NCBI GenBank assembly: GCA_050945695.1
Contig: JBMNTK010000180.1
Coordinates: 1-7,934, forward strand
Length of the DNA: 7,934 bases
Direction: 5' to 3'
Origin: Ch71 sp050945695
Lineage (GTDB): Bacteria > Chloroflexota > Anaerolineae > DRVO01
Positions within the stretch are counted from its first letter, which is position 1, and each line of letters begins with the position of its first letter. Below the pieces are notes generated by a model. That model was not told where the DNA came from. It ran no database searches and saw only the letters and a list, made by a program, of their open reading frames with translations. Below are positions 1 to 6,253 of this stretch, in pieces. Position numbers and translations under genes: made by a program.

Positions 1-144
1 GAGATCTTCGCCAACATGGCGCCGGCCAAGGCCATCGCCCAGGACGCCTGGGATCAGATACTGACCCTGGGGCAGGCCCCCGCCGAGCGGATGATCGAGG
101 TCTCGGAACGCATCCAGGCCCTGCAGGGAGAGACGGCATCGTGA
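1..144 (+). CDS. C-terminal end of a probable ABC-transporter solute-binding protein (partial)
   Basis: The reading frame is open from the first base to a TGA at 142-144 and gives the last 47 residues of a protein cut by the window edge. The tail is mostly helical and amphipathic. It has an alanine-rich stretch (NMAPAKAIAQDAW), then ILTLGQAPAERM and a final helix SERIQALQ. This layout resembles the last helices of family 1 extracellular solute-binding proteins, where a line such as 'W..i..G..pa.eAl......I..l' is common. That is a resemblance seen by eye and no diagnostic motif is present. The stop overlaps the GTG start of the kinase gene (GTGA, 141-144), so the two are almost certainly translationally coupled. 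A solute-binding protein next to a Cache-domain kinase would fit a sensing module. It could also be an unrelated helical protein. Confidence 0.55.
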   Translation, partial: EIFANMAPAKAIAQDAWDQILTLGQAPAERMIEVSERIQALQGETAS

Positions 145-2432
145 CCGCCACCTCCCCTCCCTCGCGCCTGCGCACACGCATCGTCATGTGGTCGTTCATG
201 CCCACCACGGCCATCCTGGTGGCGGTCGCGGCCACCATCCTGTTCTCGTACCAGAAGGTCACCGAGGACCTGGTGGTGGGCCGGAACCAGCAGCTGACCC
301 GTCTCTCCGCCCGCCAGCTCGCGTCGGACCTCGCCACGTACGCCGCCGACCTCACCACGCTCGCCCACACGGCGCAGATCACCAGTGGTGTGCCCAGCCG
401 GCAGAGCGCGGCCCTGAGCGCAGCATCGAGCCAGCTGCTGGCCTTCGACGGCGGAGCGGTGGTGCTGGACACCGAGGGCCTGGTGGTCGCGACGGATCCG
501 ACAGCGATCAGGCTCCTGGGGCAAGACTGGTCCGAGCAGACGTTCTTTCGGCAGCTGATCCGAGGCGTCGAGCCGGCATACTCGGACGTGCTTACGCAAG
601 GAAGCGATGGCGCGATCGGGGTAGGAGTGGCGGTTCCCGTCCGCAGTCCCCAGGGAACCCTGCAGGGGGCCTTGGTCGGCTTATTCCGCCTCGGGCCCGA
701 AAGCAGCGGCGCCCTGTACGGGACGGTGGTCAAACTGCGCCCGGGAGCGACTGGCAGCGCCTACCTCGTGGATAGCGCTGGGCGGCTCCTCTACCACCCA
801 GACAACTCCCTCATCGGCCAGGAGATCTCGTCGCAGCCGGCAGTTCAGCAAGTAGCCGGCCGGCGCGTGGATTACCTGCGCACCGCCGGGCTGGACGGGA
901 AGGAAGTGCTGACGAGCTTCGCCCCCGTGCCCGGCACGCCCTGGGGGCTGGTCCAGGAAGAGGCTTGGGAGAGCCTGATGGGGGCAACCCGCACCTACGG
1001 CCAGTTCCTGCTCGTCCTCTTGGGCCTGGGTGTGCTGGTCCCGGCGGCGGTGGTAACCCTGGGGGTGGGCAGGGTCACGCGCCCGGTCGGGCAGCTGTTG
1101 GAGGGCGCCCGGCGGATCGCCAACGGGCAGTACGGGCAGACGATCACCCTCTCCACCGGCGACGAGCTCGAGGACCTGGTGGCGCAGTTCAACCGCATGT
1201 CCTTGAGCCTCGAGGAATCCTACGCCCAGCTCGAGGCACGAGTAGCCACCCGTACCAGAGAACTGGCTGCCCTCAACACCATCGCCGCCGTGGCCAGCAA
1301 GTCCCTCTACCTTGAGGAGACGCTGACGGCCACCCTGCGCGAGACGCTCCAGACGGTGGGCATGGAAGCAGGCGCCGCCTTCTGCCTGGAGGAGGTCAAG
1401 GGGACTCCGCGCCTGCGACTGGTAGCCCGGCAGGGCCTCTCCGATGGGTGGCCCCAGAGCCTGGGTCGGCTAACCATGACGGGAGGGACGTTCCTGCAGG
1501 TATCCCAGTCGCAACAGCCGCTGGTCCGCCTCCGGGATGAACACCCGGAGCCGGAGCTGCGAGCGCTGCTGGAGCGCGAAGGCGTGGCCCAGGTCGTCTA
1601 TGTCCCCCTCCTCACGAAGGGGGAGCTGGTCGGGGTCCTGGCCTTGGGTGCCCGTCAGGCCCGGCCGATAGGAGAGGATGGGCGTCGGCTCCTGGCAGCG
1701 ATCGGGCAGCAGATCGGCGTGGCCGTAGAGAACGCCCATCTCTACGACCAGGCCCGGGAGTCGGCCACCTTGGCGGAGCGAAGCCGGCTGGCGCGCGAAC
1801 TACACGACTCGGTCACTCAGTCCCTGTACAGCGTGACCCTGTTCGCGGAGGCCTCGGCGACCCTCCTGGCCGCCGGTCAGCACGCCACCGCGGCTGAGCA
1901 CCTGAACGAGCTCCGAGATACGGCCCAAGAGGCACTGCGGGAGATGAGGCTGCTCATCTTCCAGCTGCGTCCGCCGGCCTTGGAGCACGAGGGCCTGAGT
2001 GCCCTCCTGCACGAGCGTCTGCAGGCAGTCGAGGCCCGCGGGGGCATGGAAAGCTCGCTGGAGGTATCCGGTGAGGAGACTCTCCCCCTGGACGTCCAGG
2101 AGGAGCTGTATCACATCGCTCAGGAGATACTGAACAACGTCCTGAAGCACGCCCACGCCCGCCGAGTCCACGTGCGCCTGGAGTACCGGCCGGAGGGTGC
2201 CAGCCTCAGCATCGAGGACGACGGCGAAGGCTTCGACCCGGCCAGGGTACACCGGGGTGGGATGGGACTGCAGGGACTGCGCGAGCGGGCGGCTCGGATT
2301 GGAGCGGAGCTGTCGCTGGACAGCGCACCCGGGCACGGCACCAGGGTCAGAGTGGACGTGCCAGTGCGCCCTGGCACTGAGAGATCGGGGGGAGCAGATG
2401 ATGGCGGATTCGGTGCGGCTACTTATCTGTGA
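141..2432 (+). CDS. Membrane sensor histidine kinase, dCache-HAMP-GAF-HisKA_3-HATPase (NarX/DesK-type)
   Basis: This 763-residue integral membrane kinase probably senses an extracellular ligand and phosphorylates the regulator encoded next. Domains in order: a first membrane helix (about 15-37); an extracytoplasmic region about 40-278 with a double-Cache look, including the membrane-proximal motif GSAYLVDSAGRLLYHP; a second membrane helix (about 287-309); HAMP (about 308-362, with P315); a short coiled coil; GAF (about 375-535); HisKA_3 (about 545-612) with the phosphoacceptor H555 in LARELHDSVTQ; and HATPase_c (about 650-742). The ATP-binding boxes are intact: E662 and N666 in QEILNNVLKHA, DDGEGFD at 693-699 and GMGLQGLRERA from 707. 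The GTG start follows AGGGAG (125-130) and overlaps the upstream stop. The last 20 or so residues are Gly/Asp-rich, lie beyond the ATPase fold, and are encoded where the gene overlaps the regulator by 35 nt. The family assignment is secure, but the signal is unknown. Confidence 0.96.
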   Translation: MTATSPPSRLRTRIVMWSFMPTTAILVAVAATILFSYQKVTEDLVVGRNQQLTRLSARQLASDLATYAADLTTLAHTAQITSGVPSRQSAALSAASSQLLAFDGGAVVLDTEGLVVATDPTAIRLLGQDWSEQTFFRQLIRGVEPAYSDVLTQGSDGAIGVGVAVPVRSPQGTLQGALVGLFRLGPESSGALYGTVVKLRPGATGSAYLVDSAGRLLYHPDNSLIGQEISSQPAVQQVAGRRVDYLRTAGLDGKEVLTSFAPVPGTPWGLVQEEAWESLMGATRTYGQFLLVLLGLGVLVPAAVVTLGVGRVTRPVGQLLEGARRIANGQYGQTITLSTGDELEDLVAQFNRMSLSLEESYAQLEARVATRTRELAALNTIAAVASKSLYLEETLTATLRETLQTVGMEAGAAFCLEEVKGTPRLRLVARQGLSDGWPQSLGRLTMTGGTFLQVSQSQQPLVRLRDEHPEPELRALLEREGVAQVVYVPLLTKGELVGVLALGARQARPIGEDGRRLLAAIGQQIGVAVENAHLYDQARESATLAERSRLARELHDSVTQSLYSVTLFAEASATLLAAGQHATAAEHLNELRDTAQEALREMRLLIFQLRPPALEHEGLSALLHERLQAVEARGGMESSLEVSGEETLPLDVQEELYHIAQEILNNVLKHAHARRVHVRLEYRPEGASLSIEDDGEGFDPARVHRGGMGLQGLRERAARIGAELSLDSAPGHGTRVRVDVPVRPGTERSGGADDGGFGAATYL

Positions 2433-3075
2433 TGACCACGCCATCGTGCGCAAGGGCCTTCGGGCGCTTCTGGCCACTCGGCCTGGCATCGAGGTGGTGG
2501 GTGAGGCCGCCGACGGTCAGCAGGCAATCGAGTTGGCCCAGGACCTTAGGCCCGACGTCATCCTCATGGACCTGGTGATGCCGGTGGTGGACGGGATCGA
2601 AGCCACCCGGAGCATCACCGCTCAAGTCCCCGGGGCCCGGATCCTGGTGCTGACCAGCTTCACCGCCGGGGACAAGGTGTTCCCGGCCATCAAGGCCGGC
2701 GCCTTGGGGTACCTGCTCAAGGACTGCGGTCCCGATGAGCTGGTGCGAGCCATCCATCAGGTAGCGAAGGGCGAGCCCTCCCTGGAGCCCGACATCGCTC
2801 GCAAGCTCCTCCTGGAGCTGCACCGCCCGGCCAAGGAGCCGCCCACGGCCGACCCTCTGACCGAGCGTGAGGTGGAGGTCCTCCGCCTGCTGGCCCAGGG
2901 ACTGAGCAACCGCCAGATCGCCGAGCAGCTGGTGGTCACCGAGCGCACCGTGTGCACGCACGTCAGCAACATCCTGGGCAAGCTTCACCTGGCCAGCCGC
3001 ACCCAGGCCGCCCTCTATGCCCTCAAGGAGGGTCTGGTCTCGCTGGACGACATTCCCCCGCTCGAGGACCGCTAG
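2398..3075 (+). CDS. Response regulator, NarL/FixJ family (receiver + LuxR-type HTH)
   Basis: This cytoplasmic DNA-binding regulator of 225 residues is the likely phosphorylation partner of the HisKA_3 kinase just upstream. Its receiver domain (about 6-122) has the acidic pair D12/D13 in CDDH, the phosphoacceptor D58 in ILMDLVMP, the switch threonine T86 in LVLTSF and K108 in LLKDC. A linker rich in Glu and Pro is followed by a LuxR/GerE helix-turn-helix (about 155-217) with PLTEREVEVLRLLAQGLSN and TERTVCTHVSNILGKL. In most family members the residue after RTV is lysine; here it is C186. The start is one of two adjacent ATGs (2398 or 2401), preceded by the purine-rich GGGGGGAG (2387-2394). 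The gene overlaps the kinase end by 35 nt, which implies one mRNA and coupled translation. Open sequence continues upstream in the same frame to 2197, but it lies inside the kinase ATPase domain and is not part of the gene. Confidence 0.96.
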   Translation: MMADSVRLLICDDHAIVRKGLRALLATRPGIEVVGEAADGQQAIELAQDLRPDVILMDLVMPVVDGIEATRSITAQVPGARILVLTSFTAGDKVFPAIKAGALGYLLKDCGPDELVRAIHQVAKGEPSLEPDIARKLLLELHRPAKEPPTADPLTEREVEVLRLLAQGLSNRQIAEQLVVTERTVCTHVSNILGKLHLASRTQAALYALKEGLVSLDDIPPLEDR

Positions 3076-3104
3076 CCCACCCACTCCCCCCAGCACGATC
3101 TGTC

Positions 3105-3141
3105 CAGGGAGCTGCGCCTGGTGCGCAGCTCCCTGTTCATT
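3105..3141 (+). terminator. Probable transcription terminator of the kinase-regulator operon
   Basis: A perfect 13-bp stem (arms 3105-3117 and 3123-3135, CAGGGAGCTGCGC and its complement) encloses a 5-nt loop CTGGT. It starts 29 nt after the regulator stop codon. The tail TTCATT is only moderately T-rich, so termination may be incomplete or helped by a factor, but position and stem quality fit an intrinsic terminator. Confidence 0.7.
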
Positions 3142-3349
3142 GCCGACTGCCCGGTTTCCCTACGTCATTTTGACGACCTCGCTCCGCAAGGCTGAGTAGA
3201 CGTCCAGCCCGCTCACCACGCATTTCCACGGAGACCAAGACCGAAGCTATCTACGATGAAAGGGTCCGGGTGCGGGTGTTAGTCTGACTCCCGATAGCGC
3301 GTCACATCTGAGGGCCCATGGCAAGGCGCTCTAGCTTCGGGGGGAAGGG
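3142..3349. other. Non-coding region before the 3350 gene; weak promoter/operator-like signals
   Basis: No coding frame on either strand looks real here. A small inverted repeat CGTCA-TTT-TGACG lies at 3163-3175. Its right half includes TTGACG (3170-3175), a good match to a -35 box, but nothing convincing follows at -10 spacing (TGAGTA at 3193). A second candidate is TGTTAGTCT (3277-3285), which looks like an extended -10 but has a poor -35 partner. A promoter for the downstream genes is expected somewhere in this stretch because a terminator precedes it. I cannot fix its position. Confidence 0.3.
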
Positions 3350-3919
3350 ATGAACCGCAAGAGTACTGTCATCTTTCTGACGGCAACCGCCCTACTCATG
3401 GGCTGTCTGTGTGCTAACGTCGCCGGAATGGTGGCCATCCGTTCGGCCGGCGCCTATCTGATACGGGGACTCGCCAGTGAGCCAGGACGGGTGAACGCCA
3501 TCAGAAGCGGCATCGCTGACTACGACCTGCCGGCCGGGTTCGGCCAGGCCCGCGCCGCCCGGGTGATGGGCTTCTCCGTGGTGGCCTACACCGGCACAGA
3601 TGACCACAGCCACATCTACCTCTTTCAGGTCCCATCCAGCCTCCCCCTCGATTGGGCCAGGCTGGAGCGGGAGATCGGCCCGATCTCTGGCAATGACGAG
3701 TACACGCGCACCCGAGTCGTGGAACGAAGGGCGTGCCGTATCGCCGGGGCGGACTCCACTCTGGTCATTACTGAGAGCATCAATCGCAGGGACCAGCCTT
3801 ACCTCGCTGCCAGCGCCCTGTTCAGAGGCAGGGGCGGGCCGGCGATAGTGAGCATCTCCATGCCCCGCGCCAACTGGGATCAGGCCGCAGTAGACCGGTT
3901 CGTGGCCTCCGTCCGCTAG
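3350..3919 (+). CDS. Small exported or membrane-anchored protein of unknown function, possible lipoprotein
   Basis: This 189-residue protein has a short basic N-terminus (MNRK) followed by a hydrophobic segment of about residues 6-30. Within it LLMGC places C19 in a near-match to a lipobox, although the -2 position is Met instead of a small residue. It could therefore be a lipoprotein, an uncleaved membrane anchor or an ordinary signal peptide. The rest is predicted to be exposed outside the membrane. It contains IADYDLPAGFG (54-64), then a beta-rich stretch ending in SHIYLFQVPSS, a helix (DWARLEREIG) and further strands. A segment 'IADY-LP-GF ... I-LFQ-P' recalls small proteins of unknown function in environmental bacteria, but I cannot name a family. 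The ATG follows a strong GGGGGGAAGGG ribosome-binding site (3339-3349). It is the first gene after the operon terminator and lies 69 nt before the hydrolase gene, so the two may share a transcript. Confidence 0.85.
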   Translation: MNRKSTVIFLTATALLMGCLCANVAGMVAIRSAGAYLIRGLASEPGRVNAIRSGIADYDLPAGFGQARAARVMGFSVVAYTGTDDHSHIYLFQVPSSLPLDWARLEREIGPISGNDEYTRTRVVERRACRIAGADSTLVITESINRRDQPYLAASALFRGRGGPAIVSISMPRANWDQAAVDRFVASVR

Positions 3920-3978
3920 CTATCCGGGGTCCGCGGAACCGAGACGGTGATCCCGGAGCAACGACTGAGTAGCATTTC

Positions 3979-3983
3979 AGGAG
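3979..3983 (+). promoter_or_regulatory. Ribosome-binding site that sets the hydrolase start
   Basis: AGGAG sits 5 nt before the ATG at 3989. The upstream in-frame GTG at 3947 has no comparable site, so the shorter protein is preferred. Confidence 0.65.
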
Positions 3984-3988
3984 TGAAG

Positions 3989-5302
3989 ATGACCGCAGTA
4001 GCAGAGCAGAGAGTGAGTAGGACCGTTGGGGTTGGGAGCGACACGGCTGCTCGCAGCCGTGTCGTCCTCAGCGTCCTCTACCGGCTGTTGGGCCTGGTGG
4101 CAGGGCTGGTGGCCGCGATATCGGCGTTGCCCATCGTCCTCCTGCCCTTCATCACCTCGGTACCGATCGTCCTGTGCGTGCTGCTGGTGCTGGCCGATGG
4201 AGGTCTACTGCTGGGCGCGATCCGCGCCGGCTCCGGCGGGACCCGGCTGGCCCTTCTCGGGGGCATGGTGGTGGTGAGCCTGATCGCGGTTCCGCTGTCG
4301 CAGTGGTACGCCTCCACCCCGCCGATCACCGGCCCGGATGGGCGTCCCCTGGCCGGTTCGGTGGCCGAGCTGCGGGCCGTGGAGCTCAACGGCCGCAAGC
4401 AGTGGGTCACCATTCGCGGCCAGGACACCTCCAAGCCCGTGCTTCTCTTCCTGGCCGGCGGACCGGGAGGCAGCCAATTGGCCGCCACCCGGCGAAACCT
4501 GGCACCCCTGGAGGAGCACTTCGTGGTGGTCAACTGGGACCAGCCGGGCGCGGCCAAGTCCTACCGAGCGGCGAACTTCGCCCAACTCACGCCGGAGCAG
4601 TACATGGCCGATGGAGAGGCCCTGACGGAGTACCTGCGTGAGCGTTTCGGGCAGGACAAGATCTACCTGTTTGGCGAGTCGTGGGGAACGCTCCTAGGTG
4701 TCTGGCTAGTGCAGCGTCACCCCGAGAGCTACCATGCCCTGGTAAGCTCCGCCCAGGTGGTGGATTTCCTGGGGACCGATACATTCTGTTACGAGACGGC
4801 GCTGCAGATCGCCGAGGAACGCGGCGACACCGGCAAGGCCGAGGCGCTGCGCCGCCAGGGTCCGCCCCCCTACTATGGTCAAGGTGTAGCCAAGAAGGCG
4901 GCTGAGTACCTCATGTACCTCAGCTCCTACATGAACGCGAACCCGGAGATCCACTCCAACTACAACACCCTGGCCGACTTGGCAGCCCCCGAGTACGGGC
5001 TCTACGACAAGGTGAACTACGTCCGCGGCCTGCTGCAGACGATGGAAGTCCTCTGGCCGCAGCTCTGGGAGGTGGATCTCAGGGAGCAGGCTCCGCGCCT
5101 GGAGGTGTCCGTCTACCTGCTGGAGGGGCGCCACGACGTCAACACGCCTCCCGCCTTGGCCGAGGACTACCTGAGCCGGCTCGAGGCTCCCCGCCGCGAG
5201 CTCATCTGGTTCGAGCACTCGGGTCACAGCCCGTGGGTGGAGGAACCGGAGCGGGTGATCGAGGTGATGGTCCACACGGTGCTCGGGCAGAGCACGCCCT
5301 AG
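3989..5302 (+). CDS. Membrane-anchored alpha/beta hydrolase, proline iminopeptidase-like (S33 type)
   Basis: The protein has 437 residues from the ATG at 3989 (451 if the poorly supported GTG at 3947 is used). A hydrophilic N-terminus is followed by three predicted membrane segments (about 33-55, 58-78 and 86-104) and then a complete alpha/beta hydrolase domain (about 125-435). The catalytic set is visible: the oxyanion motif GGPGG (157-161), NWDQPGAA, the nucleophile elbow GESWG with S231, the acid D383 in EGRHDVNTP and the base H413 in HSGHSPW. GGPG with NWDQ-G is typical of proline iminopeptidases and related S33 enzymes. The lid region (about 270-365) is Tyr-rich. S33 proline iminopeptidases are usually soluble and near 300 residues, so the membrane module is an addition. 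Peptide hydrolysis at the membrane is the leading guess, but esterase or lipase activity is possible because S33 members vary in substrate. An inverted repeat lies inside the early coding region. Confidence 0.93.
   Translation: MTAVAEQRVSRTVGVGSDTAARSRVVLSVLYRLLGLVAGLVAAISALPIVLLPFITSVPIVLCVLLVLADGGLLLGAIRAGSGGTRLALLGGMVVVSLIAVPLSQWYASTPPITGPDGRPLAGSVAELRAVELNGRKQWVTIRGQDTSKPVLLFLAGGPGGSQLAATRRNLAPLEEHFVVVNWDQPGAAKSYRAANFAQLTPEQYMADGEALTEYLRERFGQDKIYLFGESWGTLLGVWLVQRHPESYHALVSSAQVVDFLGTDTFCYETALQIAEERGDTGKAEALRRQGPPPYYGQGVAKKAAEYLMYLSSYMNANPEIHSNYNTLADLAAPEYGLYDKVNYVRGLLQTMEVLWPQLWEVDLREQAPRLEVSVYLLEGRHDVNTPPALAEDYLSRLEAPRRELIWFEHSGHSPWVEEPERVIEVMVHTVLGQSTP
4039..4064 (+). repeat. Perfect inverted repeat inside the early hydrolase coding region
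   Basis: Two 12-nt arms, CGACACGGCTGC at 4039-4050 and its exact complement at 4053-4064, are separated by only 2 nt (TC). They cover nucleotides 51-76 of the coding sequence, just before the first membrane segment. In RNA this would form a very stable short hairpin. It may slow early translation or attenuate transcription, or it may be a protein-binding palindrome. It could also be a chance result of codon choice in GC-rich DNA. Confidence 0.75.
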
Positions 5303-5355
5303 CCAGGAGTCTGGTTTCCCACCAGCACGGCGCTCACGTCGGTGGCAGGTCTGAA

Positions 5356-5380
5356 GGGTAGGCCCCGTTAGGGCCTACCC
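5356..5380 (+). terminator. Strong hairpin between the hydrolase and DUF genes: terminator-like or leader element
   Basis: A perfect 10-bp stem (GGGTAGGCCC at 5356-5365 with its complement at 5371-5380) encloses the 5-nt loop CGTTA. It begins 53 nt after the hydrolase stop. No T-run follows (GCGCGACTC), so it is not a classical intrinsic terminator. It ends 10 nt before the ribosome-binding site AGGGAG (5391-5396) of the next gene, so it could also protect mRNA ends or influence translation of that gene. Confidence 0.5.
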
Positions 5381-5404
5381 GCGCGACTCAAGGGAGTACA
5401 CGTC

Positions 5405-6223
5405 ATGGCCAAATGGGTATTTCGCGCGCTAGCAGCGGTCGTCTCGCTCCTCCTGGTGGGCTGGCTGGGACTGCAGATCAAGCCTCGACCCTTTGCGCCC
5501 TATCCGGAGCTGCAGCCTGAGCTGGAGACCTTCACCGTGCCGGCCGACCTGCCGGCACCCGTCGCCCGCTTCTATCAGACTCTCTATGGCGGCGAAGCGC
5601 CAGTCGTCACCTCGGCGGTGATCAGTGGCCGAGCCAGCATCAAGCCCTTCGGGGTCGCCCTTCCCGGCCGTTTCCGTTTCGTCCACGACGCCGGGCAGGG
5701 CTATCGCCACTACATCGAGGCGACCTTCTTCGGCATCCCCATCATGAAGGTCAACGAGTGGTACCTGGACGGGCACGGACGCATGGAACTCCCGGTGGTG
5801 GGAGTTGCAGAAGGGCCTCACACCGACCAAGCCGCCAACCTGGGGCTTTGGGCCGAGTCGGCCTTCCTCCCCACGGTGTGGCTCACCGATCCGCGAGTCC
5901 GCTGGGAGGAGATAGACGACGACACCGCCCTGCTCATCGTGCCCTTTGGCGATGGCGAGCAGCGCTTCGTAGTCCGGTTCGACCCCGCCACCAGACGGTT
6001 GCGCCTCCTGGAGGCCATGCGCTACCGGGATGAGGCCGGCGACAAGATCCTGTGGCTGGCGGCGACCGAACCCGGTCCCACCGTCGAGGCCGGCGGAGCC
6101 ACCCTGGACGCTACCGCCTCCGCCATCTGGCTGGACCAGGGCACGCCTTGGGCCACCTTCATCGCCGAGGAGATCGTGTACAACGTTGACGTGCGGGAGT
6201 ACGTCCGTGCCCGCGGCGAATAG
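5405..6223 (+). CDS. Membrane-anchored DUF6544/DUF6920-like protein
   Basis: This 272-residue protein has a single N-terminal membrane segment (about 4-24, WVFRALAAVVSLLLVGWLGL) with a basic start, then a long region expected to lie outside the membrane. The region begins with LPAPVARFYQTLYGG (49-63), continues with alternating strands and contains LWAESAFLPTVWL (148-160), followed by RVRWEEIDDDTALL (164-177). The order 'LP-PV-R-Y ... WAE--FLPT ... V-WE-ID---A' is what I recall from the uncharacterised DUF6544 and DUF6920 families. The assignment is from memory and needs a profile search. Those families have no established biochemical role, and I see no catalytic motif. The ATG at 5405 has AGGGAG 8 nt upstream. 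The next gene starts only 30 nt after this stop, so the two are probably co-transcribed. A stem-loop lies just upstream of its ribosome-binding site. Confidence 0.88.
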   Translation: MAKWVFRALAAVVSLLLVGWLGLQIKPRPFAPYPELQPELETFTVPADLPAPVARFYQTLYGGEAPVVTSAVISGRASIKPFGVALPGRFRFVHDAGQGYRHYIEATFFGIPIMKVNEWYLDGHGRMELPVVGVAEGPHTDQAANLGLWAESAFLPTVWLTDPRVRWEEIDDDTALLIVPFGDGEQRFVVRFDPATRRLRLLEAMRYRDEAGDKILWLAATEPGPTVEAGGATLDATASAIWLDQGTPWATFIAEEIVYNVDVREYVRARGE

Positions 6224-6253
6224 CGGGTAAGCGCTGTCAGGAGGGATGACCAG

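Noticed and set aside
54..599. Long open frame on the minus strand opposite the kinase N-terminus (181 codons)
   Set aside because: Its product is rich in Arg, Gly and His with no domain or membrane pattern. The opposite strand encodes a clear kinase, so this is a by-product of high GC content.
2197..2397. Upstream extension of the response regulator reading frame
   Set aside because: It lies within the kinase ATPase domain. Receiver homology starts right after the ATGs at 2398/2401, which have a purine-rich site upstream.
2419..3096. Minus-strand open frame of 225 codons opposite the response regulator
   Set aside because: It mirrors the regulator gene almost exactly, has low-complexity Gly/Leu/His content, and no ribosome-binding site or family features.
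3017..3199. Small plus-strand open frame spanning the regulator end and the terminator hairpin
   Set aside because: It runs in another frame over the regulator and through the hairpin, and its product is Pro/Ser/Arg-rich with no sign of selection.
3947..3988. GTG start 14 codons upstream for the hydrolase
   Set aside because: No Shine-Dalgarno sequence precedes it, while AGGAG stands at ideal spacing before the ATG at 3989.
5311..5325. Small hairpin CTGGT-TTCCC-ACCAG after the hydrolase stop
   Set aside because: A 5-bp stem is expected by chance in a window of this size and no T-run follows.
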